Positions 7,968 to 17,734 are shown, numbered from the stretch's first letter. The stretch: 64,000 nucleotides of DNA from Chitinophaga barathri (GCF_003807585.1 NZ_RMBX01000005.1:248001-312000), one strand, 5' to 3'. Notes: generated by a model from the letters alone, not told the origin. Program-made: numbers and translations.

Positions 7968-9460
7968 TCCGGGTTTTGTTTAATCTTTGGATTGAGTTTG
8001 ACTTCATTGGCAGGTATAGGGAAAAGCAGGTGTTTATCGCTCACGGGGTACGTCGGATGGATCGCTTTGATAGTCTGTACCAAACGTTTTGTTCTCACCA
8101 GGTCAAACCAGCGATGTCCTTCAAATCCCAGCTCCAGCACTCTTTCATTCAGCACCGCATCGCGGAACGATTCTTTTGAGAGGCCTTCCAGGTCCGCGGG
8201 TATGGCCGATGGATTTACACCATCCCTGTTCCTCGCCCTTGCCCTGATAGCATTGATCATGGTATATGCATCGGCTGTGGGGCCGGAAATTTCATTCAAT
8301 GCCTCCGCCCTCATCAGGTACACATCCGCCATTCTCAATACTACAAAATTGCCGGAGAAAGCAGCCGCATCGCGGGTGCTAGCGTTTTTATTGATGTACT
8401 TCCTCGCGGGGCTGGGATAAGGCACGGCAAGCTGCTGCCAGGTAATGGTGTTCCCGTTTTTATCCGGTCCGGATGTATAAAACGTACATTGTTTGCGGTA
8501 ATCGCCGTCCGGGTATTTATTAAAATAATCCACTTCAGCAGCGATGGAGCCGCCATCGGATGCGGCCTGTCCGGGAACCACAAACATTCCTCTCGGTAAT
8601 GAGAACGCACCCAAAATGCTGTGCTCTCCGGAAGAGATCAGTACGCGGTCACCCTGCCATTCGAACAAAGATTCCCTGTTAAATTCATCTTCCGCACCGG
8701 TCGCTTTTTCATAGTCCGGCAACAATGTATGCTGCGGCATAACAATCACCTCGCTGCACAGGTCCGCACATTTCTGGTAATCACCCGCCTGTGCCGCAAC
8801 GGACGAAGCCCTTGTAAGATACACTTTAGCGAGCAACGCTTTGGCGGCGCCTTTCCTGGCGCGGCCGTTCTGGTTAGTTGGCGCAAGGCGCTCGGCAGCG
8901 TAGTTAAGGTCTTCAATGATCTGGCCATACACATCAGCAGCAGGCGATCTTGCAATGTCCACTTCGCTGAGAGAAGTCACCTCAATCGTAACCAGCGGCA
9001 GATCGCCCCACAACCTTACACCATAAAAATAATTCATTGCACGCAGGAACCGGGCTTCGGCCAGGTATTGCGACTTCAGGGAATCATTCATTGTTATCCC
9101 GGCTACACGGTTTATAACAATATTGGTGGCGTTGATCGCCGCATACATATTATTCCAGACCCTGGACACATCGTCGTTGTCCGACACGTAACTGAATTCA
9201 TCCAACGGCTTCTGCGCGGTGAGCGTGGGGGCCAGCGCTTCGTCCGAGGCATACCAGGTGAGGTACTGAAGCCTTCTTGCAATAAAAGTTTCACTATTGC
9301 TGCCTAGCGCATCGTAAGCGCCTGTAAGGGCAATGAATGCGTCCTCCGCTGTTTTGTAATAGTTCTCAGGCGCCAGGAAGCTCTGTGGTTCCTCTTCCAG
9401 GAATTTACTACAGGATGTGAACAACACACCCGCCAGTATACAAAGAAAAATATGTTTCAT
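7961..9460 (-). CDS. SusD/RagB-family surface glycan-binding lipoprotein
   Basis: Surface lipoprotein that caps the partner SusC and captures the glycan. It is 499 aa, with a lipoprotein signal whose acylated cysteine is about residue 17 (GVLFTSC), followed by the usual SKFLEEEP. The N-terminal TPR-like helical half (ARFLRAMNYFYGVRLWGDLPL) and C-terminal half (ERVLELGFEGHRWFDLVR, ending KLNPKIKQNPEW) are both intact. It follows SusC by 19 bp in the canonical C-then-D order. Its position before the GH33 gene points to a sialylated glycan or sialic-acid-like ligand, though binding residues cannot be read from sequence alone. Confidence 0.95.
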   Translation of the reverse strand: MKHIFLCILAGVLFTSCSKFLEEEPQSFLAPENYYKTAEDAFIALTGAYDALGSNSETFIARRLQYLTWYASDEALAPTLTAQKPLDEFSYVSDNDDVSRVWNNMYAAINATNIVINRVAGITMNDSLKSQYLAEARFLRAMNYFYGVRLWGDLPLVTIEVTSLSEVDIARSPAADVYGQIIEDLNYAAERLAPTNQNGRARKGAAKALLAKVYLTRASSVAAQAGDYQKCADLCSEVIVMPQHTLLPDYEKATGAEDEFNRESLFEWQGDRVLISSGEHSILGAFSLPRGMFVVPGQAASDGGSIAAEVDYFNKYPDGDYRKQCTFYTSGPDKNGNTITWQQLAVPYPSPARKYINKNASTRDAAAFSGNFVVLRMADVYLMRAEALNEISGPTADAYTMINAIRARARNRDGVNPSAIPADLEGLSKESFRDAVLNERVLELGFEGHRWFDLVRTKRLVQTIKAIHPTYPVSDKHLLFPIPANEVKLNPKIKQNPEW

Positions 9461-9479
9461 GATTGGATCCGTTTTTTGT

Positions 9480-12461
9480 TTAAAACTTCAGGTTGACACC
9501 GAACATCAGCGTAGTAGCTGTAGGATAATCCCCGCCGCCGTCGGGGTCATACCCGATGTAATCCGTACTTGTCAAAAGATTCTGCCCGGACACATACACG
9601 CTCGACCCCGCCAGCTTCGGCAACAGCGAGGAAGGGAAAGTATAACTGAGCTGCACATTGCGCACTTTCAGGTAAGACGCGCTCATCAGCTGGTAAGTAG
9701 ACGTGAGCACATTACTGTATCCCGCCCTCGGGATATTACTTTGCGTGTTTTTATCAGACCATCTGTCCTGGAGCTTCACGGATTTATTACCGGAATCTGA
9801 AGGATCGGTCAGACCGGTATTTTCCACCCTGTCCGCACCTGCCGCGCCCTGGAGGAATACTGTCAGGGAGAAATTTTTATATCCGAAGGAACTGTTGAAC
9901 CCGTAAATGAATTCAGGGAGGGAATTACCCATCACGATCCTGTCATCCGCATTCAGAAAACCATCCTGGTTTACATCCCTGTATCTTGCATCTCCTGGTT
10001 TTACATTCGTCTGTGCGGTCTGCGCGTCGATTTCGGCCTGGTTGTGGAACACGCCTTCATACACATAACCCAGGTAATTGCCCGGAGGGTAACCTACGAA
10101 CAAAGTAGTAGAGGTAGCGCGGCCCAGGGAGGTCACCTCCGCTTTGTTTCGCGCGAAATTCAGATCGGCCGTCCAGGTGAAATCACCGGTGAAAATATCT
10201 CCGCCAATGTTTGCCTCAAAACCTTTATTCTGCAACCCTCCCGTATTGTACAACGCACTGCTGTAACCGGAGTAAGCCGGCAGATCCACTGTGAACAACA
10301 GGTCGCGGGTATCTTTTTTATAATAATCCGCGGTCAGCCGCAAACGGTTATCAAAGAACGCAAGATCCAGCCCGATATCCCATTGCGCTGTTTTTTCCCA
10401 CTTCAGTTCACCATTGGCCAGCCTCGTATGGCGGGCTGCGGGCACCAGTTTATTGTCGAAGATATAGGTATTGGAAGTGGTAAGCGTAGCAAGCGATTGG
10501 TAGCTGCCGATCTCCTGGTTACCCGTAAGTCCGTAGCTGCCCCTGATCTTCAGATCGGAAAGGAATTTCAGGTCTTTCATAAACGGCTCTTCAGACAAGC
10601 GGTACCCCGCAGCCACGGAGGGAAAATATCCCCATTTGTTTGCCGCGCCGAATTTTGAGGAACCGTCCGCCCGGAAGGATGCGGTAAGCAGGTATTTGTC
10701 ATTGTACTGGTAATTCACCCTTCCGAGGAACGATGCCATAGCCCATTCGTTCGCCGAAGAGTTGATGATCGTGGAGCCGGTGGCGCTGCCGATGGAATTC
10801 ACGCCGAGCCTGTCGTCCGCAAAGCCTGAAGGTTCCGTGGTAGTGCTGAAATCCTGTTCTTTTTGCCAGGAAAAACCGCCCAGTACTTCCAGGTTATGTT
10901 TTTCCCGGAAGACCTTTGTGTATCTCACCGTATTTTCATTCAGCACATTGGTCACTTTTCTTTCACCGATCATGCCCAACCCGTTCAGCAAACCGCCGAT
11001 GTAGGTAGTGGCTTTGGGATAGTACTCCTGGTTGTTCCTGTTGATGAGATTGACGCCCAGCAATGATTTGAAAGTGAGATTTTCCAGCGGCTTATATTCC
11101 AGCGATACATTCCCGAGAAAATTATCGCCCTGCAGTTTGTTTTTGATGGTCATTAATGAAGCTACGGGACTTTCCGCCTTTGCGGCATTGTACCAGTAAT
11201 CTACGTATTCCCCGTTTTCGTCAAACACGGGAACAGTGGGTGAAGTAGCATATATTTTTTCACCGACGGACCGCACATTCCCGCTGCCGGCACCGCTGGT
11301 CGGCACCGATTTATTGATGGTGCGGGAAAAAGAAAGTGATTGGGAAAATTTGACTTTTTCGCTGAGCCTGGCATCCGCGTTTACCCGGAAAGAATAACGT
11401 TTCAGGTTTGAATTGATCACGATACCGTCCTGGTTAAAATAGTTGCCGGAGACAAAATATTTCAGGTTGCCTTTTGCGCTTGACAGCGAAACCTGGTGAT
11501 TCTGAATGGCGGCGGACCGGAACAGTTCATCCTGCCAGTCCGTGCCTTTACCAATGGCTGCGGGGTCCGCAAAAGGAGCAGGCAGGTTCCGCGTCCTTGC
11601 CCAGTCGTTCAGGTATTCCGCATGCTGCTGGCCGTCCATCAGGTCCAGTTTATTGGCAACGGTCTGTACGCCATAATATCCGTTGTAATCGACCGTCATT
11701 TTATTACCTGATCCCCGTTTGGTGGTAATGATAATCACGCCGTTCGAGCCTCTTGAGCCATAAATAGCCGTTGCAGAAGCGTCTTTCAGCACCTGTATGG
11801 ATTCAATGTCATTCGGGTTGAGCGAGGCGAGCGCGTTGGTTGGGGTAAATGTCCCGTAGGAAGTGCCCGACGGGTCTTTGCTGTTGTTGTACACGGGCAC
11901 ATCGTCGATCACAAAAAGCGGCTCGTTGCCCGCGTTCAGCGAGCTGGCGCCCCTGATCCGGATGTTCAGCCTGCCCCCCGGCGCGCCTGAAGCCTGCGAC
12001 ACATCCACGCCCGCGGCCCTCCCCTGTATCAGCTGGTCTACGCTCACGGCCGGCTGGTTTTTGATCGTGGCCGCCGAAATGGAAGCGATAGAGCCGGTAA
12101 TGTCTTTCCGCTGCTGTGTGCCGTATCCCACTACCACTACTTCCTGTACGGAAGATGATATGATATCCATCAGGATCTCTATTTCCGATCGTCCCCCGAT
12201 GCTGATTTCCGTTGTTTTGTACCCGACGTAAGAAACGATCAGCGTACCGTTGGCATCTGAAACGCTGATCTTATAATTTCCCGCGGAATCCGATTTGGCG
12301 GCATTGCCTGTTCCTTTTTCGAGGAGGCTTGCCCCCGCGAGCTTTTCACCGTTTTGTGCGGCGATGGTGCCCGTGATAACCCGTTTTTTTTCCTGCGCGC
12401 CTGTGGAAAACGCGAGCAGTACGCAAAGCGTAAGTAACGTGGAGAAGATTCTCTTTTTCAT
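9480..12461 (-). CDS. SusC/RagA-family TonB-dependent outer-membrane transporter
   Basis: Imports oligosaccharide across the outer membrane using TonB energy. It is 993 aa with a signal peptide (about residues 1-22), a carboxypeptidase-D-regulatory-like domain (about 27-105; VITGTIAAQNGEKLAGASLL), the TonB box and plug start (VQEVVVVGYGTQQRKDITGS) and the SusC signature VLKDASATAIYGSRGSNGVI. The rest forms the beta barrel, ending in the aromatic strand TTLMFGVNLKF. There is no STN domain, so it is not wired to a FecR pair; control is more likely through the adjacent GntR regulator. It pairs with the SusD 19 bp downstream. Confidence 0.96.
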   Translation of the reverse strand: MKKRIFSTLLTLCVLLAFSTGAQEKKRVITGTIAAQNGEKLAGASLLEKGTGNAAKSDSAGNYKISVSDANGTLIVSYVGYKTTEISIGGRSEIEILMDIISSSVQEVVVVGYGTQQRKDITGSIASISAATIKNQPAVSVDQLIQGRAAGVDVSQASGAPGGRLNIRIRGASSLNAGNEPLFVIDDVPVYNNSKDPSGTSYGTFTPTNALASLNPNDIESIQVLKDASATAIYGSRGSNGVIIITTKRGSGNKMTVDYNGYYGVQTVANKLDLMDGQQHAEYLNDWARTRNLPAPFADPAAIGKGTDWQDELFRSAAIQNHQVSLSSAKGNLKYFVSGNYFNQDGIVINSNLKRYSFRVNADARLSEKVKFSQSLSFSRTINKSVPTSGAGSGNVRSVGEKIYATSPTVPVFDENGEYVDYWYNAAKAESPVASLMTIKNKLQGDNFLGNVSLEYKPLENLTFKSLLGVNLINRNNQEYYPKATTYIGGLLNGLGMIGERKVTNVLNENTVRYTKVFREKHNLEVLGGFSWQKEQDFSTTTEPSGFADDRLGVNSIGSATGSTIINSSANEWAMASFLGRVNYQYNDKYLLTASFRADGSSKFGAANKWGYFPSVAAGYRLSEEPFMKDLKFLSDLKIRGSYGLTGNQEIGSYQSLATLTTSNTYIFDNKLVPAARHTRLANGELKWEKTAQWDIGLDLAFFDNRLRLTADYYKKDTRDLLFTVDLPAYSGYSSALYNTGGLQNKGFEANIGGDIFTGDFTWTADLNFARNKAEVTSLGRATSTTLFVGYPPGNYLGYVYEGVFHNQAEIDAQTAQTNVKPGDARYRDVNQDGFLNADDRIVMGNSLPEFIYGFNSSFGYKNFSLTVFLQGAAGADRVENTGLTDPSDSGNKSVKLQDRWSDKNTQSNIPRAGYSNVLTSTYQLMSASYLKVRNVQLSYTFPSSLLPKLAGSSVYVSGQNLLTSTDYIGYDPDGGGDYPTATTLMFGVNLKF

Positions 12462-12473
12462 GTCTTGATGTTT

Positions 12474-13592
12474 TTACTGTTGTGATCTGGCGGCCATCAT
12501 TTTGTCTGTTTCCTGGAGGCTGAAGCGTGTGCTGACCACCGAATTTTTATTTTCTCCGGGGCGATATTTGATATAGGTGGTGGCTACAAACGTCTGGTCC
12601 GGCAGCAACTCGATGCCGCTGTATCCGCAATCCCAGGTTTTATAGCTGTGTAATAATTTGATGCGGTACTGGCCGGGTTGTTTGTTGATGATATCCTCGT
12701 ATGTTCCAACCCAGGCCACATAGGCGTTTTTGGTGGGACTGTTTTTTCCCGTATCCCTGAAAACCACTACCAGTCTCCCATCCGCGCTATACTTCGCTTT
12801 ATGACGGTCTCCCCATAATGCTTCCGGTAATGGCGCCGGCACAGACCAGGTGGCACCTTCATCGTTGCTCACCATGTAGAGGGATACTTTTTTTTCATTC
12901 TCTCTAATCATACACAGCAGCTGTTTCCCGGAGGGTGATCGGACAATCTCCGGCTCGCAGGGCTTCAGGCCGGCGGTATCCAGAATAGTGCGCATCGGCT
13001 CCCAGGTGAGGCCGCCGTCGCTGGAGACGCTTTGTGCGAGGATGCACGATTTTTGCTCCACCATTTCCCCGGGCCTTCTCCTATTGGTCATGCCCAGTAA
13101 CTTTTTGCCGCCTTCAATGGGAATGATGGTGCAGAATGGCATCCCGACAGGCCCCAGCCCATTGCCTTTCATGGTGCTCCAGTTCCTGCCGTCAAAGATG
13201 GCCTGCTGCATATTTTTATCCGGGCCGCTGCCGGCAAATACGATGAGGTGCTGTTTCCCCGTGGGATCGGGCAGCAGGTAAATGGCGGGGCAATTCGCGG
13301 CGGTGATCCAGTTGGAGGGAACAGGCTGATTGTTCCAGGTGCGGCCGCCATCGTCGCTTCTTTTGAGCGGGCCGCATTTGCCGCCGTGGCCATAGGTCCA
13401 TACGCAGTAGATGGTTTTCCCGTCCGGCATCAGTGCGGTGGTAGGCTGCCCGTTATAAATATCTTTTGTACCCTGCGCAACGATAACATGGCGGGCGGTA
13501 TCAGCGGATAAATCCAGGACAGGCAAAAACTCCTTATCAATAAGTGAAGGCAATAGGAGTCTTGTAAGCAGTAAATACATGCTTATACTCAT
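12474..13592 (-). CDS. BNR-repeat sialidase-like protein, first gene of the sialidase operon
   Basis: A 372 aa beta-propeller protein with Asp boxes (SDDGGRTWNN, SSDGGLTWEP, SNDEGATWSV). It carries CEPEIVRSP (candidate acidic catalytic residue) and WDCGYSGIELLPD, whose tyrosine sits where the sialidase nucleophile is expected. These features place it in the sialidase superfamily (GH33-like), but it is divergent from the second sialidase of the operon, and activity on sialic acid is not certain. The N-terminus has a hydrophobic stretch (MYLLLTRLLLPSL) that could be an export signal. The ATG at 13592 is used; ATG 13580 is possible. SusC begins 12 bp downstream. A perfect 19-bp palindrome at 13637-13655 upstream suggests GntR control. 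Confidence 0.82.
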   Translation of the reverse strand: MSISMYLLLTRLLLPSLIDKEFLPVLDLSADTARHVIVAQGTKDIYNGQPTTALMPDGKTIYCVWTYGHGGKCGPLKRSDDGGRTWNNQPVPSNWITAANCPAIYLLPDPTGKQHLIVFAGSGPDKNMQQAIFDGRNWSTMKGNGLGPVGMPFCTIIPIEGGKKLLGMTNRRRPGEMVEQKSCILAQSVSSDGGLTWEPMRTILDTAGLKPCEPEIVRSPSGKQLLCMIRENEKKVSLYMVSNDEGATWSVPAPLPEALWGDRHKAKYSADGRLVVVFRDTGKNSPTKNAYVAWVGTYEDIINKQPGQYRIKLLHSYKTWDCGYSGIELLPDQTFVATTYIKYRPGENKNSVVSTRFSLQETDKMMAARSQQ

Positions 13593-13636
13593 AACTGTGG
13601 AGGATTGAGTTGAATGAAGTGGAATTGTTATTTGTA

Positions 13637-13655
13637 CTATATGTACTACATATAG
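13637..13655. promoter_or_regulatory. Probable GntR operator before the sialidase operon
   Basis: A perfect palindrome, CTATATGTA-C-TACATATAG, with 9-bp arms around one central base, 45 bp upstream of the first operon gene. The core ATGTACTACA (13641-13650) also occurs upstream of the neighbouring GntR gene. Two promoters sharing a palindromic core next to a GntR-family gene is the usual picture for a local repressor. Binding is inferred, not shown. Confidence 0.72.
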
Positions 13656-13879
13656 ACAAAATAAAAGAGAATTTTTAAGTTTTCCTAATTTTTGAGGAAA
13701 ATTCTGGCAGGGAAAAGATAGAATGGCGGGACCCGAAGGTATTCAAACACGCGGGAAGGCAGGCCATGCCCATATTCACGGGGCGGACAGGCATGAAAAC
13801 AAATGCTGAAAACCGCTGGTTATTATAACAGGCAGCGCTTATTAAGCAACAATTATATAACGGAATAAAACCTGTGTGA

Positions 13880-14575
13880 TTATTTCAACCGGTCGAAGTG
13901 AGGTTTGAGATGTTCGTACATGCCTTTTTTGAAATCCTCTTTGGTGCCGTTCTTCAGGATATCCACCAGCCCGCGGTGGTCCACTTTGCCGCTATAGGGT
14001 TTATTCACAAGGGTGATAACGTAGGCGAATATCGGGAGCAGCATGATCTGGAACCGTTTGAGCGTACTATTGCCGGTCATTTCGTAGAGTTTGCCGTGAA
14101 AGGCAATTTCGTTCTTTACGAGGAAGGATTTGTCTTTATTGATCTCGCTGTTGGCGATCTTTTCCAGTTCATCTATATCCCCTTCGGTCATGCGGGCGTA
14201 CAGAAGGTCCGCAAGCCCCATTTCCAGGACAAGGCGCAGTTCAAAAATATCCCGGAGGGTGATATCGTCGATCAGCAGCGGATCAAGCACGCGTTCGAAA
14301 GCCAGGAGGATATCCGGACTGGCAAGGACTGCTCCTTTCCGTTTACGGGTTTCGATCATTCCCAGCATCCGGAGCCGGCTAAGGGCTTCTCTTACCACAT
14401 TGCGGCTAACCCCCAGCGCTTCCGCCAGATCTGTTTCTTTGGGCAGCGGGTCTCCAGGTTTGAGAGACATTTTTTTCAGATATTGCCTGAGCTTCACTTC
14501 CACATCGTCTGCCATCGTATTGGCCTTTACGCGCCCCAGGTTTTTGCTCAGATCATTTATAAACTCTTCATTCAT
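13880..14575 (-). CDS. GntR-family transcriptional regulator, FadR/FCD subfamily
   Basis: A 231 aa DNA-binding regulator. An N-terminal winged helix-turn-helix (about residues 25-90: LPKETDLAEALGVSRNVVRE, then MLGMIETRKRKGAVL) is joined to an all-helical FCD ligand domain (about 95-220). That domain has the conserved metal-binding acidic and histidine positions in FELRLVLE, AFHGKLYE, VDHRGLVD and MYEHLKPH. FCD regulators commonly sense sugar acids or organic acids, which would suit a sialic-acid-like effector. It is transcribed in the same direction as the sialidase operon but separated from it by 287 bp. The shared palindrome upstream of both suggests it represses itself and the operon. Confidence 0.93.
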   Translation of the reverse strand: MNEEFINDLSKNLGRVKANTMADDVEVKLRQYLKKMSLKPGDPLPKETDLAEALGVSRNVVREALSRLRMLGMIETRKRKGAVLASPDILLAFERVLDPLLIDDITLRDIFELRLVLEMGLADLLYARMTEGDIDELEKIANSEINKDKSFLVKNEIAFHGKLYEMTGNSTLKRFQIMLLPIFAYVITLVNKPYSGKVDHRGLVDILKNGTKEDFKKGMYEHLKPHFDRLK

Positions 14576-14593
14576 CTTGCCCGATTAACTTTG

Positions 14594-14615
14594 CTATTAT
14601 GTACTACAAATATAG
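14594..14615 (-). promoter_or_regulatory. Probable GntR autoregulatory operator overlapping a promoter element
   Basis: An imperfect palindrome with the same ATGTACTACA core (14599-14608) as the site before the sialidase operon. On the minus strand TATATTTG (14607-14614) matches the Bacteroidetes -7 consensus TAnnTTTG and overlaps the operator. Binding there would block transcription of the GntR gene, whose ATG is at 14575. I could not see a convincing -33 element. Confidence 0.6.
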
Positions 14616-14773
14616 TAAGGTTCTTTTGCTAAAATGATCAACAAGTATAAATAATTATAAATCAATAATATACATACATATTATACCTTCTCCCGCCGAT
14701 ATGTTACGCCAGGTAAGTTAAGAAAAGTAGCCGCAATCACGCTTTTTCTCCATTTTTGACCCTTTCTTAAACT

Positions 14774-14801
14774 ATAAAGGCCTCCTTTCGGAAGCCTTTA
14801 T
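14774..14801 (-). terminator. Probable terminator after the GH2 gene
   Basis: On the minus strand a 12-bp stem (ATAAAGGCTTCC paired with GGAGGCCTTTAT, one G-T wobble) closes a GAAA tetraloop, 17 bp beyond the GH2 stop codon. The following T tract is short (TTT after AG), so termination may be only moderately efficient. It closes the second PUL before the GntR promoter region. Confidence 0.65.
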
Positions 14802-14818
14802 ATACGGATTAAATGCAT

Positions 14819-17725
14819 CTATTTATTATAGGGAGTAACCAACAGTTTATATTTCCCATCCGTCAGCAACTTCTTTTGGAAGGAAATTTCCAATTGCTTT
14901 TTTTCTCCTTTAAATAAGGTGAAGTAGTTATCGTTCATGATCGCCGGCAATACACGCTCATTATTATCAGTCCTCACCAGTTGCACATGTATGGCAAATG
15001 CCGGGGAGGAAGCAGGGTTGGTAATAGAAGCCGTTATATAAGAACTGTCTCCGCGCTGCGCGATCGTCGATGTTACTTTCAAGCGGGCGGCGGGCAGTTT
15101 TTCAAGCGCGGTATAATCCGCCATGCGGCTGCTTCTCCAATAAAAATTCTCCGATTGCAGCGTGCCATTGGCATCTTTCAGTAGCAGGCGGATAAACTGC
15201 ACATCGGACAATGCATTGCTCCGTTTACCATACACTTCAAAATCATATAGCGAATATCCCCATTCGGTGGCGCGTTTGCGCCCCAGCATACGCACGTAGC
15301 GGGCTGTTATCGGTTTGAAAGTGATGGTTTCAAGCCCGCCCTTGCCGGCATCACTTATATGTACATCCTTCCACGACAGCGCATCATCCGATACCTGAAG
15401 GTTGTAAGCGCGCGCATAGGCTGTCTCCCAATGCAGCAGTACACTGCTGATCTCCTGGCTGGCGCCAAGGTCCACATACACCCATTCATTGTCTGAATAA
15501 CGGCTGCTCCAGCGTGATCCCGTGCTGCCATCCGCTACTGCCCCTGCCTCACCGCCTTCGGGTGAAAACGAAGAGGCAACCGCCTGTTTTTTAAACGCAA
15601 GGTTGTCAATATTAAAATTCAGGTCAAAACAACCGGTAGCCGTATTGGAAGCGGCACTCACCGTTACTTTTTTGCCAAAAGCCCTGGCAGGCGTTCCATC
15701 CAGTTTGTACACGACCGCTTCGGCCTGCAGCCCGCTAAGATCCCGCAACGTGGTATTGATCACCTTTACCGAGTTATCCGCGGCACTCCATTGTATATGC
15801 AGCGGCTCGCAGGCTTTTTTCACACCCCAGTAAGCGCCGGTGAGATCGTAATAATAATCGTAGGTCTGCCATACCAGGCTCGGATAAGCGGATTGGCTCA
15901 TCCAGGTCATGATGCCGGATGCATCGTTCCACATGTGATGCAGCCAGCCTTCGTACATGGCCTGGTTGGTCTGGATGTTCACCAGCTGGGCTTTCCGGCA
16001 GTAGTCTTCAATGCCCGTTGCCGTACCGTAACTTTTATTGACCGCATCGTCATAGCGGTCCGGGCCGGCGTTAGCTGCGGAAGGGCCGAAGAAATGAAGG
16101 TCCCACATCTTGTTGCGCGGCCACCAGCTGCTGTCTGGTATGAATTTTTTGAAACTCTCAAAGGACGTGAACACGGCTGTGCCTATTTCTGTACGCAGCC
16201 CCCAGCCTGGCGTACCGCCAAAACCTCCGGGGTATTTTGTAAAATACCATGCGGGAACAAAGTTCGTCCAAGGGCCGCTGCCCGTTAATCCATCGGAATG
16301 CGAGTTCGCCTGGTAAAGACGGTCGTTGCCATCGTAGGTACTTACGTTTTCCTTCAGCCAGCCATTCAGCGGCGGCAGAGGATACCCTTCGTTGTCGCCG
16401 CACCATACGGCGATGCTGGGATGATTACGCAGTCGTTTGATCTTTTCCACCGCGTTCCGGTTAAACGCAAATACATCCTTCGGCAGGTTGGGATGGGAGT
16501 TCAGCCAGAAGTCATCCCATACGAGGATGCCGTATTTATCGCAGGCATTGTAAAACTCTTCGTCTGTGGTGCTGCCGATCCAGTTGCGGATCATGTTAAA
16601 GTTCATTTCCTTATGCAGCTTCAGCTTTGTATCATATTCGCTTCCGCGGCAGCGCAGCATGTATTCGGACATTCCCCAGTTACCGCCTTTGACGAAGATG
16701 CGTTTACCATTGATATGAATGTGCAGTACACCGCCCAGTGTATCGTAGCTGTATTGTTTTACACCAAAAGTGATCGTTTTGCTGTCTGATACATTTTCCC
16801 CGGAAACGAATTGCAGATCGCAGGTATACAACGGCTGACCGCCATAACCATTGGGCCACCACAGCTGCGGATGCTCGATTTCAGGATGGAACGAAACGTG
16901 TTCAGACTGCCCCGCGGCTATTTTTATTTTCTTCGTGAATTGGATATTCCCCGGCTGGATCGTACCGGATACAGTACCCTCCTTTGTTTCACCGGAATGA
17001 TTATCCAGTTCCATGCTGATGCTCAGTTTTGCCCGCGAGGTATCCGGCAGCGCCGTACGTATCCAGGGATCGGTGATGGTCACCGGTCCGGAGCTGCCCA
17101 GGTACACGTCATCCGTAATCCCCATATTGAGGCCGGGCACATAGGGCATCCAATCCCAGCTGGCGCTTGAAATGTAAGTGGGGCTTGAATAATTCACGAT
17201 CGGCGTACCAGGCCAGCTCACAAGCAGGGCCAGTACATTCGGTTTACCTTCCCGTAAAATACCGCTTACATCAAACTTGCCCCGGTCCATAAAACCATCC
17301 AGCAACCCAAGACGCTGGCCGTTCAGGAACACTTCGGCTTTGCGGTTCACGCCTTCAAAATTAAGCCATTGTTTTTCCCGCGTTTTACCGGCGGGTAGCG
17401 TAAACACTACCCTGTACCAGAAATCACGGTCGTATTTTGTTTTATCAACCTTGTAAATGTTATCGCCAAAATTGGGATCTTTCTCCTGTCCCGCTTCTAC
17501 AAACGACCCGAACACCGTGCCCGGCACAATGCCTTTTACCCAGTTGCTATCGTCAAACCCCACATCATGCAACGCAGGTTGTGAATGTACTTCCGCTGCC
17601 GCCTTTATTTTCCAATGCACATCCTCATTGCTGCTGTTTAAACTGATCGTCCTGTCCTGCGCCTTTGCTGCCAGGCCTGTTATGATCAACAAACCCAGCA
17701 AACCTTTTCCTTTCTTTTTGAACAT
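14819..17725 (-). CDS. GH2-family glycosidase (beta-mannosidase / exo-glucosaminidase-like) with F5/8-type domain
   Basis: A 968 aa exported glycosidase (signal peptide about residues 1-22, ending AAKAQ). The GH2 order is visible: sugar-binding jelly roll (about 30-210), immunoglobulin-like domain, then the TIM barrel from about 335 (KRIFVKGGNWGMSEYML). VWCGDNEG (about residue 440-447) holds the likely acid/base glutamate and LRTEIGTAVF (about 511) the likely nucleophile. An F5/8 type C (discoidin) module is inserted at about 706-831 (ADGSTGSRWSSRYSDNEWVY) before the final beta domain. The WDWMPYVPG and KGGNW features resemble the exo-beta-glucosaminidase/mannosylglycoprotein endo-mannosidase branch more than beta-galactosidases. 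It is the only hydrolase of this PUL, so it should define its substrate. Confidence 0.85.
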   Translation of the reverse strand: MFKKKGKGLLGLLIITGLAAKAQDRTISLNSSNEDVHWKIKAAAEVHSQPALHDVGFDDSNWVKGIVPGTVFGSFVEAGQEKDPNFGDNIYKVDKTKYDRDFWYRVVFTLPAGKTREKQWLNFEGVNRKAEVFLNGQRLGLLDGFMDRGKFDVSGILREGKPNVLALLVSWPGTPIVNYSSPTYISSASWDWMPYVPGLNMGITDDVYLGSSGPVTITDPWIRTALPDTSRAKLSISMELDNHSGETKEGTVSGTIQPGNIQFTKKIKIAAGQSEHVSFHPEIEHPQLWWPNGYGGQPLYTCDLQFVSGENVSDSKTITFGVKQYSYDTLGGVLHIHINGKRIFVKGGNWGMSEYMLRCRGSEYDTKLKLHKEMNFNMIRNWIGSTTDEEFYNACDKYGILVWDDFWLNSHPNLPKDVFAFNRNAVEKIKRLRNHPSIAVWCGDNEGYPLPPLNGWLKENVSTYDGNDRLYQANSHSDGLTGSGPWTNFVPAWYFTKYPGGFGGTPGWGLRTEIGTAVFTSFESFKKFIPDSSWWPRNKMWDLHFFGPSAANAGPDRYDDAVNKSYGTATGIEDYCRKAQLVNIQTNQAMYEGWLHHMWNDASGIMTWMSQSAYPSLVWQTYDYYYDLTGAYWGVKKACEPLHIQWSAADNSVKVINTTLRDLSGLQAEAVVYKLDGTPARAFGKKVTVSAASNTATGCFDLNFNIDNLAFKKQAVASSFSPEGGEAGAVADGSTGSRWSSRYSDNEWVYVDLGASQEISSVLLHWETAYARAYNLQVSDDALSWKDVHISDAGKGGLETITFKPITARYVRMLGRKRATEWGYSLYDFEVYGKRSNALSDVQFIRLLLKDANGTLQSENFYWRSSRMADYTALEKLPAARLKVTSTIAQRGDSSYITASITNPASSPAFAIHVQLVRTDNNERVLPAIMNDNYFTLFKGEKKQLEISFQKKLLTDGKYKLLVTPYNK

Positions 17726-17734
17726 GTTTATTAA

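Noticed and set aside
13680..13701. Hairpin TTTTCCT / AGGAAAA between the GntR gene and the sialidase operon
   Set aside because: Short AT-rich stem about 180 bp past the GntR stop with no supporting context; likely chance.
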